From the NCBI GenBank assembly GCA_001770015.1, contig MEQB01000073.1:1-64000 (forward strand): DNA of 64,000 nucleotides, written 5' to 3'. Origin of the DNA: Bdellovibrionales bacterium RIFOXYC1_FULL_37_79. GTDB lineage: Bacteria > Bdellovibrionota > Bacteriovoracia > Bacteriovoracales > Bacteriovoracaceae. Under the pieces are notes generated by a model. The model saw only the letters and a list, made by a program, of their open reading frames with translations, made no database searches and had not been told where the DNA came from. The first letter of the stretch is position 1. Every line of letters starts with the position of its first letter. The position numbers were made by a program, and so were the translations under genes. Positions 1 to 8,502 of the stretch are shown piece after piece.

Positions 1-84
1 ATAAAATCCATGAGATATCAAGGATACTCGGCTCTTCAAGCAATTGGGCTTGCGATGTCAGGAAAATTTGCAAATAATGGGTGA
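1..84 (+). pseudogene. 3' tail of a gene entering from the left edge
   Basis: An open frame runs from base 1 to a TGA at 82-84 and encodes 27 residues ending in SGKFANNG. No start lies inside the window, so this is either the end of a gene to the left or a short fragment. I do not recognise the family. The stop lies only about five bases before the inverted-repeat-like end of the insertion sequence at 89, so the element sits directly behind this gene or has cut its end off. Confidence 0.3.
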
Positions 85-88
85 GCAG

Positions 89-1126
89 TTACCCGGAATA
101 TTATGCAGTAATTTTAAATTCTGTAAAAAGCCCATGAACATGTTTAATTTTTTTGTATCTGACAGCACATAAATCTACAATACGAGATTGTTCCAAAATT
201 TTATTGATAGGAGTTTTGCCCAAAAGACCTTGATGTGGCCTTACTTCATTAAAGTAGACCTGGTAATTTCTACAAAAATATCGAAAGGTAAATTCATTTT
301 GAATTGGAATACGAAAAATTAATTCATTTTGAATGCTTCGCCAATACCTCTCCATTTTTCCATTTTGCCATGGACATCTTTTTTGAATTCGAAATATTTT
401 GATATCAAAATATTCTAAAAAGACAGTGTCAATCCAATGGCCATAAATGCCATCGTTATCAATGATAAGATAATCCGGGAATGCTATTTCATCGATGGCC
501 AGATTTCTAAATTGTTGTATCAGCCATTCTCTTGTTGGGTATAGCGTGATGGCATGCCAAACAATTTCACGTGTCCCAATATTAATTATTCCTAGAATAT
601 ATATTTGAAATAACTTCAGATCAATTACGTTACAAAAATCCATGGCCCACGTTTCTCTTCCTGAAACAATCAGCGATTCCCATGTTGGCTGCCCGAACTT
701 CATTGGTGGTGTTGTAAACCCATTCTCCTTTAAAATTTCGCTGACGGTTCTTTTGTGCAAGCTGATCCCCATCAGATTAAGCTCCTGCGAAATTCGTAGC
801 GCACCCCATAGTAAATTTGATCGTTTCATATCCAAAATTAAGTCGACGATATTTTCAGGAACCGCTGGTCTGCCAGGGCCTTTGGGAAGCCACAAAATTT
901 TCAACCTTCGCTTGATTCGTTTGTAGGCACCGATGATCAAAAGCAATGGAAAGCAAGAAGTGTAGTAAAAATAGAGATCCAATAAAAGCTCAGCAAGAAC
1001 TCGCCGCATATAGTGATAAGAAATTTTGATTTTCGTAAAAAAAGAATGCATGCACATACATAGTCACAACTTGAGATTATGTCAAAACAACAACGTGTTT
1101 TCGACAAGTTGAGAATATTCCGGTAG
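89..1126 (-). mobile_element. Insertion sequence with one DDE transposase gene
   Basis: The transposase gene at 101-1057 is bracketed by imperfect inverted repeats. The right one reads TTACCCGGAATATTA at 89-103. The left one at 1113-1126 reads CTACCGGAATATTC on the minus strand, so the two share CCGGAATATT. The element is therefore about 1.04 kb. A leftover copy of the same end lies at 7485-7545, which supports placing the boundary here. No target-site duplication is obvious by eye, and the outer limits could be a few bases off. It lies beside an istA-like scrap, so it may have landed in an older IS21-type element. Confidence 0.65.
101..1057 (-). CDS. DDE integrase-type transposase (rve core)
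   Basis: This 318-residue protein would cut and join the ends of the surrounding insertion sequence. A basic GPGRPAVPENIVDLI segment near residues 60-75 followed by a helix-turn-helix-like stretch to about 115 resembles the DNA-binding half of IS3/IS481-type transposases. The catalytic core shows D140 in WAMDF, D200 in LIIDNDGIYG and E236 in NGKMERYW. D200 and E236 are separated by 35 residues, the DD(35)E spacing of integrase cores. The tail VRPHQGLLGKTP is typical of the rve C-terminus. The first ~50 residues are hydrophobic and unlike the family, and no Shine-Dalgarno precedes the start, so the true start may be further in (for example at residue 18). The frame looks intact. Confidence 0.85.
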   Translation of the reverse strand: MCMHSFFTKIKISYHYMRRVLAELLLDLYFYYTSCFPLLLIIGAYKRIKRRLKILWLPKGPGRPAVPENIVDLILDMKRSNLLWGALRISQELNLMGISLHKRTVSEILKENGFTTPPMKFGQPTWESLIVSGRETWAMDFCNVIDLKLFQIYILGIINIGTREIVWHAITLYPTREWLIQQFRNLAIDEIAFPDYLIIDNDGIYGHWIDTVFLEYFDIKIFRIQKRCPWQNGKMERYWRSIQNELIFRIPIQNEFTFRYFCRNYQVYFNEVRPHQGLLGKTPINKILEQSRIVDLCAVRYKKIKHVHGLFTEFKITA

Positions 1127-1129
1127 GAC

Positions 1130-1242
1130 ACTGTTTTTCTACTCATACCATTTCTCATAGCACTTAGCTCCATATTGGCAGTGAGCTTATAATGCTTAAA
1201 AAAACTCCGCACCTGATGATCTTTTATCATTACAACCTCCAT
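1130..1242 (-). pseudogene. istA-like N-terminal fragment (IS21 family)
   Basis: Read on the minus strand from about 1230 the translation begins MIKDHQVRSFFKHYK and continues to AMRNGMSRKTVS. This matches the start of IS21-family IstA proteins, whose first 40 residues form a helix-turn-helix with the pattern DxQVR...LS.A...GMSRKTA.KY. The similarity stops around base 1130, exactly where the inverted repeat of the 89-1126 element begins, and no further IstA sequence follows. I take it as the stump of an older element cut by the younger one. Confidence 0.5.
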
Positions 1243-1292
1243 GTCATAAATAAATGCTTACTGGAGTAATTATATCAGGTTTGGGTAATTAT

Positions 1293-1325
1293 AATTGTCG
1301 TTGATGGGTAGTTTAAATTGTCGTT
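1293..1325. repeat. Direct repeat AATTGTCGTT, two copies
   Basis: The ten bases AATTGTCGTT occur at 1293-1302 and again at 1316-1325. They lie just upstream of the istA-like fragment. IS21-family ends carry repeated short transposase-binding motifs, so these copies may be the left end of the decayed IS21-type element. This is inference from position; two ten-base copies are weak evidence alone. Confidence 0.35.
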
Positions 1326-1434
1326 AGACACCATTAAAGAAGAACAGGCAATTGGAATTATCAGCGATACGTTTGACCAATTAACTGATGTTTACATGGA
1401 AATGGGTTTAGATGATTACAGTCTATATGCTTAA
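1318..1434 (+). pseudogene. Orphan C-terminal gene fragment
   Basis: An open frame ends at the TAA of 1432-1434 and encodes a plausible protein tail, with EEQAIGIISDTFDQL followed by an acidic MGLDDYSLYA end. An in-frame TAG just upstream and the IS-end-like repeats at 1293-1325 suggest that the 5' part of the gene was removed by the element. The family is not recognised. It could also be chance coding-like sequence. Confidence 0.3.
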
Positions 1435-1518
1435 AACATGAAATCCCTATATAATTATTTTACTCCAAAAAGTAGGGTGGCATTTTTCTGCTTAAGTATG
1501 TAACGTGAGTTGGATTAA

Positions 1519-1977
1519 CTATCTTGAAAAGTAAGCATTTTTTCCTTCTTTTTCAAGCTCAGCTTCAAGAGTTTCCCCCGCCTCTATAGAGGGTGCAATA
1601 ATAGCAATGTCATAATCATTCATTATTGAAAAAGTAGGAGATAAGTTTACCGCAACCATAAATCCCTTATTTCTAGCTATTTCGACTATTGAATTAAAAA
1701 AATTTACCTTAGGTTTTTGTTTATAGTCATCTCCACAATCTTCAAGCACTTTTGTTTCACCATCAGCATCCAATTTTAGTTGAAAACAAAGTCGGACCAA
1801 ATCACCTAATCTTGCAGGACCTCTCTCCGTTCTAAAGTAGGAGATTTTAGAAGATTCATAAATCTTAAAATAACCATAATCAATCGCTGCTCGCGATGTC
1901 GTTATCTTGATTGTTGGATCATCAAAAGCAATCGCTGCAAAAGTATAAAAACACAATATAAAAACAATTATCTTCAT
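1519..1977 (-). CDS. Exported protein of unknown function
   Basis: The protein has 152 residues when started at the ATG at 1977, which has AGAGG a few bases upstream; the longer open frame from 2046 is not supported by a ribosome-binding site. Residues 1-17 (MKIIVFILCFYTFAAIA) form a signal peptide, so it should reach the periplasm or beyond. The mature part has two cysteines close together (CFQLK and EDCGDD) that could pair. I do not recognise a domain. It stands alone between the IS-scarred region and the small frame at 2222. Confidence 0.75.
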   Translation of the reverse strand: MKIIVFILCFYTFAAIAFDDPTIKITTSRAAIDYGYFKIYESSKISYFRTERGPARLGDLVRLCFQLKLDADGETKVLEDCGDDYKQKPKVNFFNSIVEIARNKGFMVAVNLSPTFSIMNDYDIAIIAPSIEAGETLEAELEKEGKNAYFSR

Positions 1978-2221
1978 TTTAATCCTCTTGTTAATTATTA
2001 AATGGAACGATATAAATTGATTATAAACAAAGATGATGCATTGCACAATACGACTTGTAATAAATTCACATAGGGTAAAAAATTTCTTTTATTTTATGTT
2101 CAATCCCAGTAATAACAAATATTTGTGCTAATTAAAGGACCTAGCGTTCTAACATCCGCTATAACCACCGGCCCGAAAATACCGTGGGAAAATTGGTTTT
2201 TTTAAATGTCTAGCACCCTGT

Positions 2222-2485
2222 CTATTTACTTTTTATTTTGAGATTATTTAATATGTATTTCATCTCACCTAATTTAAATTTTAGAATTCCGAGACTAAGA
2301 CTATTATAGAGCATATCAAATTTTTTCTTCTCTAAATTCTTAAATGTGTATTCCTTAGAAAATTCCTCTCTAATGTATTTTAAAGCGATATCTTCCTCTA
2401 AACATTCTCCCTTGTTAACAATTCTATTAATGACTTTATTTACAGCTTCGATCATATTGAGATCGATCATTCTTTTAATATTCAA
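2222..2485 (-). CDS. Possible small lysine-rich protein
   Basis: A frame of up to 87 residues, rich in Lys, Glu and Asn and predicted helical, can start at TTG 2485 or ATG 2470. Neither has a convincing ribosome-binding site. The composition (KNLEKKKFDMLYNSL) looks protein-like, but a frame this long is not rare in such AT-rich DNA. No domain is recognised. Listed because nothing else occupies the stretch. Confidence 0.35.
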   Translation of the reverse strand: MNIKRMIDLNMIEAVNKVINRIVNKGECLEEDIALKYIREEFSKEYTFKNLEKKKFDMLYNSLSLGILKFKLGEMKYILNNLKIKSK

Positions 2486-2820
2486 AATATGAAAGAGGTA
2501 ACGATTCCGAGAAATATCATCCCTATCTTTACAGTCTAAGCTTTGATATTTTACGATTTCTAATTGAGTTAGCTTTAAGAAGCATGTTTTAGTTATTGTC
2601 TGATTCGTAATGCGATAAAACTACGATTAGTTGCTTAAATCACGAGGAGAGCAAAAAATATATATATGACTAAAGTAGTTTGCTAGCTAAAAAAACAGGA
2701 TTTTATCTTATACTGGGTAAAATAATGCAGATCTCTTTGAATCACAGTTTAAAATCTAAGGCCTTCAAAAAAAAAAAACGATATCTATATTGGGGATACA
2801 TTCTAATCTAGAGGTATAAA
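2486..2820. other. Intergenic stretch upstream of the large exported genes
   Basis: I see no gene here. The stretch is very AT-rich with a run of A at about 2768-2778. It must hold the promoter of the gene at 2821, but no single -35/-10 pair stands out. Confidence 0.5.
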
Positions 2821-4890
2821 ATGATCATAAGGTATTTGGTCGGGTATTGGGTGATTTTCGCCATAATCTTAAGTTCAACTTTATTTGCCAATGAAAATGC
2901 TAAGGAATCAAAAATAAAACCAATAACGCTTGGCCAGTATGAGTCTCCAGAAGCAGAAGAGTCATGTTTACAGAATGTTTTGGACTATCTTATTCGCAAT
3001 ATTTTTAGCCCCAATGAACATCTTCTCTATGATTATCAAAAGAAAACTGATTTTTTTTACCACGGCAGACTTCGAAGAGCGTTTGAGGCGGTACCTGATT
3101 CGGTCTTAGATGAGTTGTTTGATTCTAAAACTGGGCTTATTAAAAGCGAAAAAGAACTTTTTAGAATTTGGGAGCTAATCCAGGGGGATTATATCAAAGC
3201 AACTCCGGCCCAAGTTGAATTCATCGGCGATCTATATCATGTAAATGACGATTACGCAGGAATATTTTGGAATGATGAAGTTAACAGGGCGTTTGACGTA
3301 TTATCTACATTAATGAAAGCAGATAAAAAATGGGGTTATGATCAAGGGTTGAATGAGACCGCAAAGTTTACAGAAATGGCCTTAAATGAGGCGGAGCGAA
3401 TATATCTTCAAAAGGCAGTTAATGAATCTCAAGGGATAAAGTACAAAAACACCAGAAATAGGTTTATGAGATGGCTTGACCCCGAATATAAAAGGGCCCT
3501 ACGTTATATCGAACATAATAATGCCGATAGAAAAAGGTTACAATTAATCTATAAGATGGATGAACCGGCTGAAGATACTCTTACCAAGTATGGAAAATAC
3601 ATGACTACCAATGAGCAAACAAAAATTCGTGGACTCATGAATGATACCAGCGGCCAAATGGCAGATATAAAAAAAGATATAAAAGAAATAAACGGTCTTG
3701 AGCTATCTGAAACAAATACTTTTGAATTTGATAAGGTTAATGCAAAAGAGATAGATAAAAGAATTGAGGCTCAGTCAAAGAGTCAGCAAAAACTTAACGA
3801 AACTGAAAGACAAGCTGAGCGTGATATGGATTTAATAGATGAGACAATTGATGAAATAAGAAAGCGTAAATATATAGCGACCAAAGATGAGCAGTTTGCC
3901 GGTGAAAGACCAATGGCAGAGTATCAAGACAAGCACTTAAAAATAAGATTTTCACAACACCAAAGAGAAACACCGGAATTGTATGAAGAATATTTGCGGC
4001 GTACTGCAAAAAAACATAACAATGCAGAATATAATGTAGAGGTACGGTGGAGTGTTGAGCGAAAAGAAAAACGGAAAGGACCCGCAAAAGACTCCAACGG
4101 TGAATACATTGAGGAAGATGTATGGGTTGATGCCGGATATGTTGACGAATCTGATACTCTTCACTCAAGCTACGAAGAAATTTTAAATGGCAAGATAGAA
4201 CCAGATATTGATAAAATTAATGTATCCCCTTCCGTAGGCTTTAATCAAAGAGTTAGTGGTGGCCCCAGCTTTTACAGCGTACCACAAGATAAATTTAACG
4301 AAATGATCAATATCTCAAGTGCCGTACGCAAGTCAGAGGAAGCATTTAGAGATCAAATTGACCAGGCCACCAGATTAATGGATGAAATAAATCCTGAAAC
4401 CTACGAGAAAATTATTTCTGATGAAACTGTTTGGAAAAAGACATTGGCCGAGATGGATATTCAAAAAGAGGAACTTATAAAAAAGAGAGAGCTTTTAAAT
4501 TCATATCGCAAAAAGAATAATCAAGAAATTATAGCACAATGGGCTGACGATATTCCAGAAGATTTTAGAGAACGGAATGATCAAATGTATACCAGAATTG
4601 ATCATATGATTAATAGAATAAAGCATGTAAGGGAACAAGTTTTTAGAAAATCTCCTTTAGATATTCAATATGTAATGCCAGATCACTCCAGAGCGTCAGA
4701 CATATTAAGAAAAAAATGGTTATGGGCCAGAGGATCGCAAACAGCAATTGGAACGGGAATCGCAGGTGGCGTCGGTTATGGTATTTATGAAAAAGAAAAA
4801 GTTAAAGAAGAATCGATTGAACTTTGGGAAAAATTAAAGCAGTACATACGGCCGGGAGATGAAGAGACGCCTTATCATATAGAAAAGTGA
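2821..4890 (+). CDS. Large exported coiled-coil protein, unknown function
   Basis: This 689-residue protein starts at an ATG preceded by GAGGTATAAA. Residues 1-24 form a signal peptide ending near TLFAN. The mature protein is highly charged and largely helical; residues about 250-370 and 490-620 are rich in Lys, Glu and Gln and look like coiled coils. Near residues 640-657 a glycine-zipper-like segment (TAIGTGIAGGVGYGIYE) could enter or cross a membrane, leaving a short charged tail. A single Cys follows the signal peptide (EESCLQN). No catalytic motif is seen. It is followed 65 bases later by a similar-sized exported gene with its own ribosome-binding site, and the two are probably co-transcribed. 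A predator-effector or surface role is possible but unproven. Confidence 0.8.
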   Translation: MIIRYLVGYWVIFAIILSSTLFANENAKESKIKPITLGQYESPEAEESCLQNVLDYLIRNIFSPNEHLLYDYQKKTDFFYHGRLRRAFEAVPDSVLDELFDSKTGLIKSEKELFRIWELIQGDYIKATPAQVEFIGDLYHVNDDYAGIFWNDEVNRAFDVLSTLMKADKKWGYDQGLNETAKFTEMALNEAERIYLQKAVNESQGIKYKNTRNRFMRWLDPEYKRALRYIEHNNADRKRLQLIYKMDEPAEDTLTKYGKYMTTNEQTKIRGLMNDTSGQMADIKKDIKEINGLELSETNTFEFDKVNAKEIDKRIEAQSKSQQKLNETERQAERDMDLIDETIDEIRKRKYIATKDEQFAGERPMAEYQDKHLKIRFSQHQRETPELYEEYLRRTAKKHNNAEYNVEVRWSVERKEKRKGPAKDSNGEYIEEDVWVDAGYVDESDTLHSSYEEILNGKIEPDIDKINVSPSVGFNQRVSGGPSFYSVPQDKFNEMINISSAVRKSEEAFRDQIDQATRLMDEINPETYEKIISDETVWKKTLAEMDIQKEELIKKRELLNSYRKKNNQEIIAQWADDIPEDFRERNDQMYTRIDHMINRIKHVREQVFRKSPLDIQYVMPDHSRASDILRKKWLWARGSQTAIGTGIAGGVGYGIYEKEKVKEESIELWEKLKQYIRPGDEETPYHIEK

Positions 4891-4955
4891 AAAGATGATC
4901 GATAGCATACTAGCGATTTTTGGGGAGATAAGATAGAGGATAGATAGGATATAAA

Positions 4956-7034
4956 ATGAAAACGATTACCTACTTAAAATTATTACTCTTTTTATTTTGT
5001 TTTAATGCAAATATTTACTTATTTGCCAAAACGGAAGTTAACATTACAACGGCCGATTTTAAGGCATGCTCAAAATTTGAATCTGGCAAATATGGAAAGG
5101 ATATCGATGCATGTGCAATGTGGGATAGTACTGAGGAGTTTGTATCTCAAAAAGTAGATATACTCATGGAGCCAGTCAGGCAAATGCATGAATCCAGAAG
5201 ACGTAAGCATGATTTTTTAGTGGATATTGCCAAGAGATCTTTAGTATATGCTGAGAAAAATATAAAAAATATGGAGAGTATGATTGAGTGTATTGATAAT
5301 GGTGGAGATGAAGAATGTGAAAAAAGAATCAACGAATTTCGTGCTTTAATTCAAATTAAAAGACCAGAACTACGATACCATCTGGCGTTAGCGACTCACG
5401 GAAATAACTTTGGTAAAGATATTCTAATATTTGATCCAACCACCGATGGCGCCGATGGCCCTTTAGAAAAGCTTTTAAAACAAAGAATCTCCCAGAACGC
5501 TAATCTCTCTTTAAATACCGATTCTGACATGAGCACATTGTCAGGTAAATTACATATAGCAGAAATGGAACATATTTCTCTTAACCCAAACAATGATGTC
5601 GAATCTTCTGAATTAGCAAGAGTAATGCTTGCACTTGATATTAGGGAAAACACATTTCGAAATGCTTGGGTTCAAAATGTGGACAAATATCTTGATGCCA
5701 TCGGAAAAGAAATGGCCAAGGAGAGTTCTAAAGATTTCAAGGGAAAAGAGTGGTTAAAGACTAATGGGTACTTGGATAAAAACAATACGTTAGATTTTTC
5801 GAAATTTAAGGGCATGGGAACACGACTTACTAAAATGGCACTTGATTTTAACGCTTTAAAAAATAATCATATGAATCCGCCATTTCTTGAATCTCAAAAT
5901 ATCTCGAATGAAGGAAAAAGAATGCAAAGTATGAGAAAACTTGTTGCTAATAGTATTGCGGCAGATTGGAAAAAAAATCGAGATCAAGTTGGCACTATTA
6001 TTGATCAACTTCCCGTGCTTGCATTCCTTGGTAAATGGGATAAAACTACTCCTTACACAGAATTCCCTAAAAATGAACAGATTAAAAATGCTCTTTTGAA
6101 ATTAATTGGCGAAGCAAAAAAAAGTACCGCAAGAATCGAAAATGATTTAGCAAAATCTAAAAATCCAGAAGATTATACAACCTTATTGCATTATATGGTT
6201 AATACCGATGTGGTAGAGGAACTCTTAGGTGAAAATGTTGGCCGATGCAAAATGGCCACTGACCTTAAGCAAAATATTAGTGATAAAGAGTTTAAACAAA
6301 TGACACTTACAATCGGTGCCTTAACTGTAGGTTTTTTGGCCGGCGGTGGTTTGCTTAGTCATGTGACTGGGCCGCTGGCAGGAGCCGCCATAACGGCGGT
6401 GGCCGGAACGGCAATCAGTCTTAAGTTTGTAAATAAAGCTGAAAAAGAAAGAGAAAAAGTAATGGGAGAAGTTTTAAGTCGTATGGATGATCAGTATGTG
6501 CTGAAACATTATAAACAACTTGATGAAGCAGAAAAAACTTTATTTTTAGAACGAAGCTCATTATCACTGGAATTGCTTGGTATCCCTGTACTAGCGAAAT
6601 TTGGACATCACGGACTCAGTAAAATGCTGACCATCGAAACACAGATAGGATTAAAAACGGCGGGTAAAAAAGTTGAGCAGTCAATTATAAAAACTGTGGC
6701 AAAAGGAGCAAAGAAAGCGAGTGATATCTTAACTAAAAAGGCTGTGGATCTATTAATCAACAACGGAAATAAAAAATTTGCCAATTTAATCGTCAGATTT
6801 GCAAAGACTGAAGATCAAAAACGTGCTGGGCAAATTTTGTCTTTACTTGAGTTGCAGGCCAAAAAACCTGGAAGGGATCTATCGAAGTTGTCTCGGCGAG
6901 AACTTTCTGAAATTCTTGATGAGGATTTATCATATGACAAGGCAAAAAAAATTAAAAAGGATTTTGAGGAAAAGTTTGCGTCTCGATGTGGGTGCGATAT
7001 GAAATCAAAAAGTGCCAAAATTCGCTGCCGGTAG
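4956..7034 (+). CDS. Large exported protein with hydrophobic hairpin
   Basis: This 692-residue protein has a signal peptide (MKTITYLKLLLFLFCFNANIYL) and a long helical, Lys-rich body. Around residues 448-490 lie two adjacent Gly/Ala-rich hydrophobic stretches (IGALTVGFLAGGGLLSHV, then GAAITAVAGTAISLKF), resembling the membrane-inserting hairpins of pore-forming or effector proteins. The C-terminus carries a Cys cluster (SRCGCDMK...IRCR). It follows the 2821 gene directly and shares its layout: signal peptide, helical body, late glycine-rich hydrophobic segment. The two could be distant paralogues or partners. No enzymatic motif is recognised. A perfect inverted repeat lies 64 bases downstream. 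Confidence 0.8.
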   Translation: MKTITYLKLLLFLFCFNANIYLFAKTEVNITTADFKACSKFESGKYGKDIDACAMWDSTEEFVSQKVDILMEPVRQMHESRRRKHDFLVDIAKRSLVYAEKNIKNMESMIECIDNGGDEECEKRINEFRALIQIKRPELRYHLALATHGNNFGKDILIFDPTTDGADGPLEKLLKQRISQNANLSLNTDSDMSTLSGKLHIAEMEHISLNPNNDVESSELARVMLALDIRENTFRNAWVQNVDKYLDAIGKEMAKESSKDFKGKEWLKTNGYLDKNNTLDFSKFKGMGTRLTKMALDFNALKNNHMNPPFLESQNISNEGKRMQSMRKLVANSIAADWKKNRDQVGTIIDQLPVLAFLGKWDKTTPYTEFPKNEQIKNALLKLIGEAKKSTARIENDLAKSKNPEDYTTLLHYMVNTDVVEELLGENVGRCKMATDLKQNISDKEFKQMTLTIGALTVGFLAGGGLLSHVTGPLAGAAITAVAGTAISLKFVNKAEKEREKVMGEVLSRMDDQYVLKHYKQLDEAEKTLFLERSSLSLELLGIPVLAKFGHHGLSKMLTIETQIGLKTAGKKVEQSIIKTVAKGAKKASDILTKKAVDLLINNGNKKFANLIVRFAKTEDQKRAGQILSLLELQAKKPGRDLSKLSRRELSEILDEDLSYDKAKKIKKDFEEKFASRCGCDMKSKSAKIRCR

Positions 7035-7097
7035 ATTAAGATCTCAACTTTCCTGGCCAGCGTTTCGGGTATAGGACAAATAAAAAATAATTTACTT

Positions 7098-7127
7098 TTC
7101 CTTATTTTTTACCAAAAAAATAAGGAA
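7098..7127 (+). terminator. Perfect 13-bp inverted repeat after the exported gene pair
   Basis: The arms 7098-7110 (TTCCTTATTTTTT) and 7115-7127 (AAAAAATAAGGAA) are exactly complementary around a 4-base loop. The stem is AT-rich and lacks a clean T tract after it, so it is an atypical terminator, but it sits where the transcript of the 2821-7034 genes should end. Confidence 0.4.
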
Positions 7128-7484
7128 CGCAGGAAAATTCTTATCCTCTTGCAAATAGTGCTATCGAAGTCTCACTTTGTTATTCGCACTATCGTGATGC
7201 GCTTAACTCATCGTTTGTGGCGTTTGGCTTAGATCTTTTGGGCGTCGTTTTATCTAAGAGGCCATTACATGTTTACTGATAGACTGAATCCGTTCTCGTC
7301 TTACCCCTGGCGCTTCTCGGCTCTCATCACTAAGCAAGTGATCGCATTATTTCATCATCCACAGATTCAATTATATCATATTTTAAGTTATAATTAAGGT
7401 GCCAAAAAAATATTATGTTACTGAAATATTTGAAATTGGCAGCCTAAGCGATGACAAAACTTCCCGATCGGTACACTTACGGTA
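7128..7484. other. Gene-free segment of distinct composition
   Basis: No convincing gene is found. From about 7150 to 7360 the sequence is visibly richer in G and C than its surroundings. It contains a 7-bp inverted repeat ATAGTGC/GCACTAT at 7155-7161 and 7187-7193. On the minus strand a short open frame (DHLLSDESREAPGVRRER) reads like protein but has no start. It may be the scar of a transferred gene or a structured non-coding element. Confidence 0.35.
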
Positions 7485-7545
7485 GTACCGAAATATTATA
7501 CAGCAATCTTACATTCTGTAAAAAGCCCATGAATATGCTTAAGTC
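7485..7545 (-). mobile_element. Leftover end of the same IS family as 89-1126
   Basis: This stretch aligns with 89-150. Both contain the end motif (TACCGAAATATTA here, TACCCGGAATATTA there), then ATTCTGTAAAAAGCCCATGAA. On the minus strand it encodes LKHIHGLFTECKIAV plus stop, against KHVHGLFTEFKITA plus stop in the intact transposase. Similarity ends near 7545. It is the transposase 3' end and terminal repeat of a copy whose remainder is gone. Confidence 0.75.
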
Positions 7546-7598
7546 CTTGGGAAATGGAATTGAATGTAAACCTAATTTTCATTCAAAACTTTTTTAGA

Positions 7599-8195
7599 TC
7601 AATTCTGACATTCAAATATGTCTCTTAAGCTAATTAACTCTTGATTCTCAGGTGCTAATTTTATTTGTTCGGGCAAAATACTGACACAAAAAGTAAATTG
7701 CTCTGTTGCTTCAAGTTCTTTTGCAATACTGCACTCTCTTAAAATTTTATGACCTTCTAGTAGTGGTAAAGCAAAATCAGTCAATATTTTTTGAGCATAA
7801 TCACGATCTCCACATTCCTCTGAAGCTAAATAAAGCAACCTAATATTTTCCACAATTTGGGCTATTGATTTTTTATTAGAAGTATTCAAGTAATAAATCA
7901 TTAGACCCAACGACATAAAAAGTTGTCTATCATAAAAAGTATTGCACATCGTTAACTTGAATTGTTCTTTTTGCAATTGCAAGAATAATTCAGTTTGATT
8001 ATCTTTCTGTGCTTGTTGAATTTTTGACTTAAGCTCAGTTAATTTAGCGGTTCGATATTCTTTTGTTAAGCATGCCTGATCAACAATTTTACTTTCGAAA
8101 CTAAAAGATGATTTTTTTTCGCCATAAGCAAAATTCATAAAAGCTAAAAAAAAGAATATTAAAGTTGTGCTAATCATTACTTGAATTATTCTCAT
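7599..8195 (-). CDS. Exported protein of unknown function
   Basis: The protein has 198 residues and begins with a signal peptide (MRIIQVMISTTLIFFFLAFM, cleavage near YGEK). AGAAGG precedes the start. The mature part is helical with five cysteines spread along it (CLTKEY, CNTFY, EECGDR, RECSIA, FCVSI), so a disulfide-bonded periplasmic or secreted fold is likely. I do not recognise a domain. The gene is isolated: the IS scar lies downstream and a gene-fragment region upstream. Confidence 0.75.
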   Translation of the reverse strand: MRIIQVMISTTLIFFFLAFMNFAYGEKKSSFSFESKIVDQACLTKEYRTAKLTELKSKIQQAQKDNQTELFLQLQKEQFKLTMCNTFYDRQLFMSLGLMIYYLNTSNKKSIAQIVENIRLLYLASEECGDRDYAQKILTDFALPLLEGHKILRECSIAKELEATEQFTFCVSILPEQIKLAPENQELISLRDIFECQN

Positions 8196-8244
8196 AAGAA
8201 AATTTTCCTTCTAAAAATTGATAACCTTATTATATAACAATATT

Positions 8245-8424
8245 CTATAATAATCTTGATAGGCACCCATAACCGACAACAAATCCGACAATTCCAGTCA
8301 GGCAGACTGCAAAAGTGGGTTTGATAGTTAAAAATATGTTGTTATTTGCCCATTTTAAATAAATATGCCTTAAATATTCTCCAGTTTTACTAAAAAGTTC
8401 TTTTTGAATGTATAAAAGGGTTTG
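8245..8424 (-). pseudogene. Membrane-protein C-terminal fragment
   Basis: An open frame of 59 codons on the minus strand ends at the stop complementing 8245-8247. It lacks ATG, GTG and TTG starts and is bounded upstream by an in-frame stop. Its last third (CLTGIVGFVVGYG) is a plausible transmembrane segment. Absence of any start suggests the tail of a decayed gene. The family is unknown, and it could be chance. Confidence 0.3.
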
Positions 8425-8502
8425 CTAAAAAAACTACTGTCCAAATTGCATGCCATAATCGGGATAACTTGATTTTATTCCATTAGTGGTATAAAATTTA
8501 TT

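Noticed and set aside
642-926. Plus-strand open frame inside the transposase
   Set aside because: Shadow of the minus-strand transposase, whose catalytic motifs are intact.
937-1129. Continuation of the istA-like frame into the IS
   Set aside because: Similarity to IstA ends at about 1130; beyond that the frame runs through the inverted repeat and into the transposase 5' region.
3794-4168. Minus-strand frames within the large exported gene
   Set aside because: Low-complexity His/Leu-rich translations opposite a long supported gene.
7098-7127. Classical strong terminator
   Set aside because: The inverted repeat is perfect but almost pure A/T and lacks a following T tract, so it is listed only with low confidence.
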